Source: Archaeoglobaceae archaeon
GTDB lineage: Archaea > Halobacteriota > Archaeoglobi > Archaeoglobales > Archaeoglobaceae
Reading direction: 5' to 3'
Assembly: GCA_025058955.1 (NCBI GenBank)
Contig: JANXDV010000024.1
Location: 1 to 13,060, forward strand
DNA: 13,060 nt
The translations under genes were made by a program, and so were the position numbers. The notes under the pieces were generated by a model. The model did not search any database and was not told the DNA's origin. It saw only the letters and a program-made list of their open reading frames with translations. Every line of letters starts with the position of its first letter. Position 1 is the first letter of the stretch. Below are positions 6,659 to 12,429 of this stretch, piece by piece.

Positions 6659-7682
6659 AAAAATTTCAAAGAGCTTAAAAGAATTCAGACTTAAGGATAT
6701 AAGCTTTGAAGTAAAAAATGGAGAATACTTCATAATCCTCGGACCAAGTGGTGCTGGAAAGACTCTTCTACTTGAAACTATTGCAGGAATCTTCAAGCCT
6801 GAAAAAGGAAGAATTTTGCTTGATGATCGAGAAATAACAAATGAGCCACCTGAAAGAAGAGAAATTGCATACATTCCTCAGAACTATGGTCTCTTTTCGC
6901 ATATGAGTGTATACGAAAATATCGCATATGGCTTGAGACTCAGAAAAGTTAGAAAAGAGGAAATTCATGAAGAGGTCAAGAGAATTTCAGAAATTCTTGA
7001 AATTTCAGATCTGCTTGAAAGAAATGTAAAAAAGCTGAGCGGTGGAGAACAGCAAAGAGTGGCGATTGCAAGAGCTTTAGTAGTAAAACCAAAGCTTCTG
7101 CTCTTGGATGAACCTTTCTCAGCTCTCGATCAGAATTTAAAGAGTAAATTGATGAAAGAGATGAAGAAGTGGAGAGAGGAACTAAAATTTACCGCAATCC
7201 ATGTAACTCACTCTTTCGAGGAATCGCTTATCTTGGGAGATCGAGTTGGAATACTGATCGATGGAAAAATGGAGCAAATTGGAGAGATCCGAGAAGTGTT
7301 TTCCAAGCCAAAAACTGAAGCGGTAGCAAAATTTTTAGGACATGAAAATATCCTCGAGGGAATTGCTGAGGGAAGGATCTTGAATGTAAACGGAATTAAA
7401 GTTGAGATCCCTTGCGAAGCTTATGGTAAGTTGAGAGTTGTAATTCCTCCTGAAAGCATATTGATCTCCAGAGAACCGATCATTAGCTCTGCAAGAAATA
7501 ATTTTAAAGCAACAGTATATGGAGTAGAAGACCTCGGAGCGATGATCAAGCTTAAATTATCCATAGGAGAAATAATTTTATCCGCATTCTTAACAAAAGC
7601 CTCCTTTATGGCCATGAAGCTCTCAGAGGGCGAAAAGGTCTTTCTTAGTTTTAAAGCAACCTCTATACACGTCTTTGAATGA
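6645..7682 (+). CDS. wtpC: tungstate/molybdate ABC ATPase WtpC (ModC) with TOBE-like tail
   Basis: This cytoplasmic ATPase powers the importer. From the GTG at 6645 it has 345 residues: Walker A GPSGAGKT at 33-40, Q-loop Q79, signature LSGGEQQR at 131-138, Walker B LLLLDEP at 151-157, D-loop SALD at 159-162 and H-loop H189. After about residue 235 comes an extra C-terminal region of about 110 residues with the strand pattern of a TOBE-type domain (FKATVYGVEDLGAMIKLKL, then LSEGEKVFLSF). A. fulgidus ModC, as I recall it (about 240 residues), lacks this part, which in Methanosarcina ModC mediates trans-inhibition by bound oxyanion. GTG 6645 is preferred because GGAGGG at 6633-6638 lies 6 bases upstream; the TTG at 6639 touches it. 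The stop is 20 bases from the convergent UbiD gene. Confidence 0.94.
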   Translation: MLRVEKISKSLKEFRLKDISFEVKNGEYFIILGPSGAGKTLLLETIAGIFKPEKGRILLDDREITNEPPERREIAYIPQNYGLFSHMSVYENIAYGLRLRKVRKEEIHEEVKRISEILEISDLLERNVKKLSGGEQQRVAIARALVVKPKLLLLDEPFSALDQNLKSKLMKEMKKWREELKFTAIHVTHSFEESLILGDRVGILIDGKMEQIGEIREVFSKPKTEAVAKFLGHENILEGIAEGRILNVNGIKVEIPCEAYGKLRVVIPPESILISREPIISSARNNFKATVYGVEDLGAMIKLKLSIGEIILSAFLTKASFMAMKLSEGEKVFLSFKATSIHVFE

Positions 7683-7702
7683 GAATTGAATGCTTAAGCT
7701 CT

Positions 7703-8932
7703 TTAGATCACCCTTTCAAACTCTTTTGCTCTATTAAGCGGTTTTGTTGCATCTATACCCCATTTCGTAGTTGTTTCGTCTGCAGAAGGGTCTAAACTAC
7801 TTCCCCTTGCCCCTTTTATGAGCACCAGATCGCGATCCGCTTGGAATCTTGTTGCAATTGCGTAATCGATGTCCTCATAGCTGAAGATCTCTATATCTTC
7901 ATCAACAACTATAACCCCCTTAAGGCTCGGATTTGCTGACAATGCTGCGATTATTGCATTCTTTGCATCTCCCTCAGTCTTCTTTTCAATCTGAACAACC
8001 GCATGGAAGTAATTTCTGCTACCAGGAGTTGTGACAACATTTTTAACCTTGCAGACATTAGAAACGAAACGATAAATGACTGGTTCATATGGAACACCCA
8101 TCAGAATGCGATGCTCCATACCTCCTGGGGTTATAGAGTAGTAGATCGGATCCTCTTTAGCGTAGATCTCATCGATCACAACCAAAGGCTCTTTTCTGAC
8201 ATCATCATAAGTCCCAGTTATGTCAACAAAAGGTCCTTCTTCGACTGTTTCTGGAGTGATCCTACCAAAAAGGAGTATTTCTGAGTCAGGAACGAGAATT
8301 TCTCCTTTTCTGTATAACGTTAGCCCGTTCATCAGCTTTGAAGCATAGCTAAATTCCTCTCCAATTCCAACTCTGGTTGCAGAAGCGAGCAAAAATAGCG
8401 GATGAACACCTATGCAGACCGCAATCTTAAGATCTTCGCCATTTTCAACCGCTTCTCTCCACATCAAATAGGTATGTCTTGGAGCGACAAGACGAATGGC
8501 AAAGCTTTTCTCATCGATGAGCATCATTCGATGAATGCTTGCATTGAAATGCTCTCTTTTTGCTATAACAACACCTCCAGTGACGTATCTGGATCTGTCT
8601 CCGGGGAAATACTTTATGATCGGTAAATCGAAGAGATCGACTCTCTTTTTTATTAAACCGAGTTCTGAAAAATCTTTGATCGATATTCTTTCCTCCTTTT
8701 CGTTAACCTTTGCAAGCTCTATCGCAAGTTTCTTTGGATCCATACCTAAATAGCTTGCAAGTAGCTCTCTCGAGCTTACGAAATTCTTTGCAACCTTTTT
8801 TCCTTCAACATTTAAAATAACTGGCTTATCCAGCAGTCCATTCTTCTTCAAAACCTCAAGAACTTCGTAATGCTTTAGCTCCTTTTCCACAACTTCAGGT
8901 TTGACTATCTCAATCGTGGCTCGAAAGTCCAT
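7703..8932 (-). CDS. UbiD-family decarboxylase, likely anhydromevalonate phosphate decarboxylase
   Basis: UbiD enzymes use prenylated FMN to decarboxylate unsaturated acids reversibly. This 409-residue archaeal member fits the clade including the Aeropyrum trans-anhydromevalonate 5-phosphate decarboxylase of the archaeal mevalonate pathway, which supplies isopentenyl phosphate for lipids (known for that enzyme; assignment here is by similarity). Visible signatures are the prFMN-binding stretch ASIHRMMLIDEKSFAIRL at about 131-148 with R147 as likely catalytic arginine, EEGPFVDITGTYD at 231-243 (E232 and D237 at the usual acidic positions) and TPGSRNYFHAVVQI at 302-315. D237 replaces the glutamate of fungal Fdc1. 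UbiX, which makes the cofactor, is not in the window. The EVE gene lies 23 bases upstream on the same strand; a TATA-like run near 8953-8962 could give its own leaderless start. Other UbiD substrates remain possible. Confidence 0.9.
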   Translation of the reverse strand: MDFRATIEIVKPEVVEKELKHYEVLEVLKKNGLLDKPVILNVEGKKVAKNFVSSRELLASYLGMDPKKLAIELAKVNEKEERISIKDFSELGLIKKRVDLFDLPIIKYFPGDRSRYVTGGVVIAKREHFNASIHRMMLIDEKSFAIRLVAPRHTYLMWREAVENGEDLKIAVCIGVHPLFLLASATRVGIGEEFSYASKLMNGLTLYRKGEILVPDSEILLFGRITPETVEEGPFVDITGTYDDVRKEPLVVIDEIYAKEDPIYYSITPGGMEHRILMGVPYEPVIYRFVSNVCKVKNVVTTPGSRNYFHAVVQIEKKTEGDAKNAIIAALSANPSLKGVIVVDEDIEIFSYEDIDYAIATRFQADRDLVLIKGARGSSLDPSADETTTKWGIDATKPLNRAKEFERVI

Positions 8933-8955
8933 ATATGGAATTTTTGTAAGAGAAT

Positions 8956-9402
8956 TTATTTTTTCTTACTCGAAAGGATCAGCTTGTAATCTTTTTCACT
9001 TATCTCTCTCATCGCCTTGCCCATTAAATGTCCTGTCCATTTTTTCTTGTTTTTAATTAACTCCAATCTTGGAATCAGTGGCTTGAATTCAAGAGGAGCT
9101 TTGAAAATCTCCACGGGCTTTATTTTGATCCTGAGTGGAAAATTTTCATTACCCATTCCCTTGGGAGACTTAAAGATCCTTGAAGGATCCTTAAAAACCT
9201 CTGAAATAACCTCATATTCTGCAACTATTCTCGGTTCTTTAATCTCTTCATTCCTTCTTTCCTGTTTAAGATATATTAGAAGTCTGTCGCCCTTTTTAAC
9301 TTTTGCAATTGTGTTTTTGTGCCTTTCAGGAACACCCCAAATGTTTTTGGCTTTTATAACCTCCCAGTTCTCCTCAGTTGTTATGCACAACCAAAATGTC
9401 AT
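8956..9402 (-). CDS. EVE-domain protein
   Basis: This is a 148-residue protein made almost entirely of one EVE (PUA-like) domain. Features are MTFWLCITTEENWEVIKAKNIWGVPERHKNTIAKVKKGDRLLIYL at the N-terminus, a central AEYEVISEVFKDP strand region and LIPRLELIKNKKKWTGHLMGKAMREISEKDYKLI at the end. EVE domains are related to YTH domains and are thought to read modified bases in DNA or RNA; the aromatic W and Y residues of the base cage are plausible here. Bacterial homologues sit with restriction or defence genes, but no such gene is seen nearby. It is transcribed divergently from thioredoxin, with a TATA box about 25 bases before the ATG, so probably leaderless. The ligand is unknown. Confidence 0.88.
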   Translation of the reverse strand: MTFWLCITTEENWEVIKAKNIWGVPERHKNTIAKVKKGDRLLIYLKQERRNEEIKEPRIVAEYEVISEVFKDPSRIFKSPKGMGNENFPLRIKIKPVEIFKAPLEFKPLIPRLELIKNKKKWTGHLMGKAMREISEKDYKLILSSKKK

Positions 9403-9421
9403 AGCAGATCATGGAAATCAA

Positions 9422-9431
9422 CATTATAAAA
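9422..9431 (-). promoter_or_regulatory. TATA box of the EVE gene
   Basis: On the minus strand TTTTATAATG is centred about 25 bases before the ATG at 9402, as expected for a leaderless transcript. It faces away from the thioredoxin promoter in the same 85-base divergent gap. Confidence 0.6.
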
Positions 9432-9456
9432 TTTTTTCGATCATTAAAGCGGGTAA

Positions 9457-9468
9457 AATTTAAAATAA
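9457..9468 (+). promoter_or_regulatory. TATA box of the thioredoxin operon
   Basis: AATTTAAAATAA is centred about 25 bases before the ATG at 9488. There is no Shine-Dalgarno before that ATG, so the transcript is probably leaderless. Confidence 0.6.
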
Positions 9469-9487
9469 ATGGCAAAGTCTAAATACC

Positions 9488-9892
9488 ATGGACGAACTCG
9501 AAGAGATACGAAAAAGAAAGCTTGAGGAGTTGATGAAGATGTCTGAAAAAGCTAAAACTCAGAATGAACCCATAAAGTTGAACTCGGAGAATTTTGATGA
9601 AGTGATGAAAAAAAACGAGAATGTGGTTGTAGATTTCTGGGCGGAATGGTGTATGCCTTGCAGATATATTGCGCCAATAATAGAGGAACTTGCGAAAGAG
9701 TATTCTGGTAAGGTTGTATTTGGCAAGCTAAATGTAGATGAAAATCAGAGTGTTGCGGTTCGTTTTGGGATTTCCGCTATTCCTACACTTATATTCTTCA
9801 AAAATGGGAAGGCGATGGATCAGATCGTTGGAGCGATGCCCAAAAAAGAGATAAAAAGATGGATAGATACTAACATTCAGAGAAAAGGTTGA
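9488..9892 (+). CDS. thioredoxin with charged N-terminal extension
   Basis: This 134-residue thioredoxin would be a cytosolic thiol-disulfide reductant. The fold starts near residue 28 (IKLNSENFDEVM), with active site WCMPC at 54-58, FGKLNVDENQSVAVRFGI after it, and the cis-proline in SAIPT (P99). The WCMPC variant differs from the common WCGPC by Met at the first inner position, which should alter redox potential. The first 27 residues (MDELEEIRKRKLEELMKMSE onward) form a charged predicted helix resembling the N-terminus of archaeal PDCD5 proteins; no signal peptide or membrane segment is present. The start is fixed by the TATA box 25 bases upstream. The zinc-ribbon gene follows after 10 bases, so the two probably form an operon. 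The substrate partner is unknown. Confidence 0.93.
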   Translation: MDELEEIRKRKLEELMKMSEKAKTQNEPIKLNSENFDEVMKKNENVVVDFWAEWCMPCRYIAPIIEELAKEYSGKVVFGKLNVDENQSVAVRFGISAIPTLIFFKNGKAMDQIVGAMPKKEIKRWIDTNIQRKG

Positions 9893-9902
9893 GGAGGAGA
9901 TT

Positions 9903-10130
9903 ATGGAACTCGTATGCAAGTCATGTGGGAAGAAAATAAACGTTGACGAGAAATTCGGCATTCAGGAATGTGGTTGTGGAGCATATTATAGGAGAAGCAG
10001 AGACTTCTCGGAGAAATGGGTTTTTGCTGGCTTTGGCAAAGCTACAAAGGAGAAGAGCAAGGAGGAATTGGAGACTAAGGAAGAGAAAGAGAAATATGAA
10101 GTTCAAAAGCTCAGAAAGAAGAAGAGCTGA
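9903..10130 (+). CDS. small zinc-ribbon protein, uncharacterised
   Basis: This 75-residue protein has four cysteines arranged CxxC-x14-CxC (C5, C8, C23, C25), enough to bind one zinc in a ribbon or knuckle: VCKSCGKKI...ECGCGAYYRR. The second half, from about residue 45, is a highly charged Lys/Glu helix (KEKSKEELETKEEKEKYEVQKLRKKKS), possibly a nucleic-acid or ribosome-binding tail. A strong GGAGGAG at 9893-9899 sets the ATG at 9903, just after the thioredoxin stop, so the pair is probably translated from one mRNA. It sits directly upstream of the rpl1 promoter. I do not recognise the family. Cys-rich zinc sites near a thioredoxin could be redox-sensitive, but that is speculation. Confidence 0.82.
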   Translation: MELVCKSCGKKINVDEKFGIQECGCGAYYRRSRDFSEKWVFAGFGKATKEKSKEELETKEEKEKYEVQKLRKKKS

Positions 10131-10135
10131 AGCGA

Positions 10136-10147
10136 TAGTTTAAAATA
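10136..10147 (+). promoter_or_regulatory. TATA promoter of the rpl1 operon
   Basis: GTTTAAAATA with CGATA upstream looks like BRE/TATA, centred near 10142. Transcription should begin about 25 bases on, near 10167, right at the foot of the leader hairpin. This gives the ribosomal operon its own start separate from the thioredoxin genes. Confidence 0.65.
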
Positions 10148-10169
10148 CCCTGGGGCTAATGGTTGAAAT

Positions 10170-10201
10170 CCGTAGGAGGCTCAAATGCCGTAGCACTACG
10201 G
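10170..10201 (+). promoter_or_regulatory. L1-binding-like autoregulatory hairpin in the rpl1 leader
   Basis: CCGTAG (10170-10175) pairs with CTACGG (10196-10201). Inside, GGC (10178-10180) pairs with GCC (10187-10189), leaving a 2-base GA and a 6-base GTAGCA asymmetric internal loop. The Methanococcus vannielii L1 mRNA target, as I recall it, has the same layout and the same GAGGCTC core. The last base of the outer stem is the first G of the Shine-Dalgarno GGAGG (10201-10205), so bound L1 would block initiation at 10212. The fold is seen in sequence; L1 control is inference from a known archaeal mechanism. Confidence 0.7.
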
Positions 10202-10211
10202 GAGGGATAAT

Positions 10212-10859
10212 ATGCTCGTTCAGAAAGCGGACTTGGTAAACGCTATAAACGAAGCAATATCAAAGGCCAAGGATAGAAAATTCACTGAAACGGTTGAAAT
10301 GGCTGTAAATTTGAGAAACGTTGACATGAAAAAGCCTGAGAACAGAATTGATGCGATAGTTTTGTTACCAAATGGTTTGGGAAAGCCAAGGAGGGTTGGT
10401 GTTTTCGCAAGAGGAGAGACTGCGATTAAGGCGAAGAACGCTGCAGCAGATCTTGTCTTGACACCAGAAGACATAGATAATCTTTCAAAGGATAAAAGAA
10501 AGGCAAGAAAGGTTGCGATTAGCGTTGACTTTTTCATCGCTGAAGCACCTTTAATGGCAGAGATCGGTAAAAAGCTCGGTGCAATTCTTGGTCCAAGAGG
10601 AAAGATTCCACAGCCAATACCACCACTTTCAGATCCTAAGCCAATTATAGACAGGTTGAGAAACTCGGTAAAGATCAGAACGAGGGATAAGATGACTTTC
10701 CACGTTCCAATAGGTATAAAGGGTATGAAGACTGAAGCAATTGCGGACAACGCTATTGAAGTGCTTAAGGTTGTTGAGAACAAATATGAGAACCCATCTC
10801 TTGTTCTTAAATCCGTCTATGTTAAGACCACTATGGGTCCAGCGGTGAGGGTGATATAA
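10212..10859 (+). CDS. rpl1: 50S ribosomal protein uL1
   Basis: uL1 forms the mobile L1 stalk on the 23S rRNA that helps release deacylated tRNA, and in archaea and bacteria it also represses its own mRNA. The 215 residues are normal for archaeal L1. Domain I is split between the two ends, and domain II lies at about 67-157 with FFIAEAPLMAEIGKKLGAILGPRGKIPQPIPP, the conserved glycine/proline region. The C-terminal TMGPAVRVI is also typical. GGAGG at 10201-10205 is six bases before the ATG. The stop codon shares its last base with the uL10 start (TAATG), so translation is probably coupled. The rpl11 gene, often the first gene of this archaeal operon, is not upstream here. Confidence 0.97.
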   Translation: MLVQKADLVNAINEAISKAKDRKFTETVEMAVNLRNVDMKKPENRIDAIVLLPNGLGKPRRVGVFARGETAIKAKNAAADLVLTPEDIDNLSKDKRKARKVAISVDFFIAEAPLMAEIGKKLGAILGPRGKIPQPIPPLSDPKPIIDRLRNSVKIRTRDKMTFHVPIGIKGMKTEAIADNAIEVLKVVENKYENPSLVLKSVYVKTTMGPAVRVI

Positions 10860-11857
10860 TGGCAGCAATAAAAGGAGCTCCACCTCAGTGGAAAATAGCC
10901 CAAGTTGAAGAGCTGAAGAAGATCATTTCTTCGCATAAGGTTTTAGCTTTAGCTAATTTCGAAAAAGTTCCAGCAAGCTTGATGCAAAAACTTAAGAGAG
11001 AATTGAAAGGCTCTGCAGAGCTCAGAGTTGTGAAGAAGACGCTTCTCAATATAGCCCTTGATTCGATTGGTGGTGGCTATGAAAAGCTTAAAGATTATAC
11101 AAAAGGGCAGATAGCCATAATCGCAACAAATGAGAATCCATTCAAGATCTACAAGAAGCTTGAAGGATTAAAAATAAACGCACCACTGAAACCAAACCAG
11201 ATTTCTCCGATAGATGTCGTTGTAAACGAGGGGCCAACTTCTTTACCCCCAGGTCCAGCGATGGCTGAATTGCAAATGGCGGGAATTCCTGCAGCGGTCG
11301 AGAAAGGCAAAGTTGTTATAAAAACAAAAGCTACAGTTGTCAAAGCGGGAGATGTTGTAAAGCCAGAGGTTGCTAAAGCACTCGAAAAGCTGAACATAAA
11401 ACCACTAAAAATTGGACTTGAAACAATAGCAGTTTACGATGGTGTTGTTCTTACACCGGATTTGCTAAAAATCGATGAAGAAGCAATTCTAAAAGATTTC
11501 CAAAATGCCTACACAATTGCAATAAACTTAGCGGTGAACTGCTGTTATGTAACAAAAGAGACCGCGGAGATCTTGCTCATAAAAGGATTCATGGATGCAA
11601 AGAATTTAGCCATAAATGCAGGAATATTAGAAAAAGACGTAATGCCAGAACTTTTGATGAAAGCTTATGCTCAAATGCTTTCTCTCGCCTCTATTCTACC
11701 GCCTGAAGCTCTTGATGATGAGCTGAAGGCTTTAATTAAGAAAGAGGAAACAAAGCCAGTAGAGAAAGTTGAAGAAAAGAAGGAGGAAAAGGAGGAGAAA
11801 AAGGAGGAGAAGAAGGAAGATGAAGCCATAGAAGGGCTTGCTTCCTTATTTGGTTAA
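10859..11857 (+). CDS. rpl10: 50S ribosomal protein uL10 (P0 stalk base)
   Basis: uL10/P0 anchors the aL12 dimers to the ribosome and recruits translational GTPases. The 332-residue length fits archaeal P0. The rRNA-binding domain is at about 1-105 (KISSHKVLALANFEKVPASLMQKLKRELKG, VVKKTLLNIALDS), the P0 insertion domain at about 105-185 (GPTSLPPGPAMAELQMAGIPAAVEKGKV), the helical spine that binds L12 dimers at about 200-295, then a Lys/Glu-rich hinge and the GTPase-binding tail EGLASLFG. The same tail ends aL12 in the next gene. The start overlaps the rpl1 stop by one base, with GGTGAGGGTGAT just upstream as ribosome site. Several GGAGG motifs occur inside the hinge coding region. Confidence 0.97.
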   Translation: MAAIKGAPPQWKIAQVEELKKIISSHKVLALANFEKVPASLMQKLKRELKGSAELRVVKKTLLNIALDSIGGGYEKLKDYTKGQIAIIATNENPFKIYKKLEGLKINAPLKPNQISPIDVVVNEGPTSLPPGPAMAELQMAGIPAAVEKGKVVIKTKATVVKAGDVVKPEVAKALEKLNIKPLKIGLETIAVYDGVVLTPDLLKIDEEAILKDFQNAYTIAINLAVNCCYVTKETAEILLIKGFMDAKNLAINAGILEKDVMPELLMKAYAQMLSLASILPPEALDDELKALIKKEETKPVEKVEEKKEEKEEKKEEKKEDEAIEGLASLFG

Positions 11858-11870
11858 GGAGGTGTTGAAA

Positions 11871-12185
11871 ATGGAATATATATATGCAGCCTTGTTGTTA
11901 CATTCCGCTGGAAAGGAGATAAATGAACAGAACGTAAAAGCAGTCCTTGAAGCTGCTGGAGTTGCGGTGAACGAAGCTCGAGTTAAGGCATTGGTCGCAG
12001 CGCTTGAAGGAGTTAATATAAGTGAAGCTTTGCAGAAGACCGCAATGCCTGTAGTTTCTCCAGTAACTGCTCAGCCCTCTGCACCAGCAGAGAAGAAGGA
12101 GGAGAAGAAGGAAGAGAAGAAGAAAGAGGAGGAAGAGAAGAGAGAAGAGGAGGCTGTAGAAGGTCTCGCATCGTTGTTTGGCTAA
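11871..12185 (+). CDS. rpl12: 50S ribosomal protein aL12 (P1)
   Basis: aL12 (P1) binds as dimers to the uL10 spine and contacts elongation-factor GTPases with its flexible C-terminus. It has 104 residues: an N-terminal helical dimerisation domain (MEYIYAALLLHSAGKEINEQNVKAVLEAAG, to about 58), an Ala/Pro hinge (PVVSPVTAQPSAPA), a Lys/Glu linker and the tail AVEGLASLFG. The tail is shared with uL10. The ATG at 11871 is set by AAGGAGGTG at 11856-11864 and gives exactly the family N-terminus; upstream codons in frame belong to the uL10 end. It is the last gene of the operon, followed by T-runs. Confidence 0.96.
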   Translation: MEYIYAALLLHSAGKEINEQNVKAVLEAAGVAVNEARVKALVAALEGVNISEALQKTAMPVVSPVTAQPSAPAEKKEEKKEEKKKEEEEKREEEAVEGLASLFG

Positions 12186-12187
12186 TA

Positions 12188-12203
12188 TTTTTTAGAATTT
12201 TTT
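12188..12203 (+). terminator. T-run terminator after rpl12
   Basis: Two runs of six T (12188-12193 and 12198-12203) begin three bases after the rpl12 stop. Archaeal polymerase terminates at such T-runs without needing a hairpin. None is evident. Confidence 0.65.
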
Positions 12204-12373
12204 AGATAGATTAATTTTCTCATTTAAGATTTTATATTTATATTCCATTTCCATAAATCGTTAAAACAGTATTGTATTAATACCCCTATCAAAATTTTCT
12301 CTTCTTCAATCTTGGGACAAAATTAAAGCTCAAAAGTTCAAAAGATCGTTTCCTGTGGAAATTCGACCGAAAA
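12204..12373. other. A/T-rich intergenic stretch before the histone promoter
   Basis: No gene, tRNA or convincing small-RNA gene is seen here. It holds a perfect 10-bp palindrome GTATTAATAC (12274-12283) preceded by a direct repeat of GTATT, two CAAAAG copies eight bases apart (12331-12344), and the inverted repeat TTTCC-TGT-GGAAA (12349-12361) just upstream of the histone BRE. These could be regulator sites but also arise by chance in such A/T-rich DNA. Confidence 0.45.
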
Positions 12374-12386
12374 GTATATATATACC
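12366..12386 (+). promoter_or_regulatory. strong BRE/TATA promoter of the histone gene
   Basis: CCGAAAAG (BRE-like) precedes TATATATATA at 12375-12384. Transcription should start near 12404, leaving a leader of about 25 bases that contains AAAGGAGGTG at 12414-12423, six bases before the ATG. Both elements are close to consensus, as expected for an abundant chromatin protein. Confidence 0.8.
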
Positions 12387-12429
12387 TAATACTAAATTTC
12401 ATAGCGAAAGGAGAAAGGAGGTGGGTTGA

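Noticed and set aside
9017..9463. Open frame on the plus strand opposite the EVE gene
   Set aside because: It shows no family features and crosses the divergent promoter region; the EVE protein on the other strand is clear.
10220..10783. Long open frame on the minus strand inside rpl1
   Set aside because: It is a mirror of the rpl1 codon pattern, with low-complexity hydrophobic sequence and no ribosome site; rpl1 is unambiguous.
11770..12165. Purine-rich AAG/GAG repeats as a tandem repeat or CRISPR-like array
   Set aside because: They are codons of the Lys/Glu hinges of uL10 and aL12, irregular in period, with no spacers.
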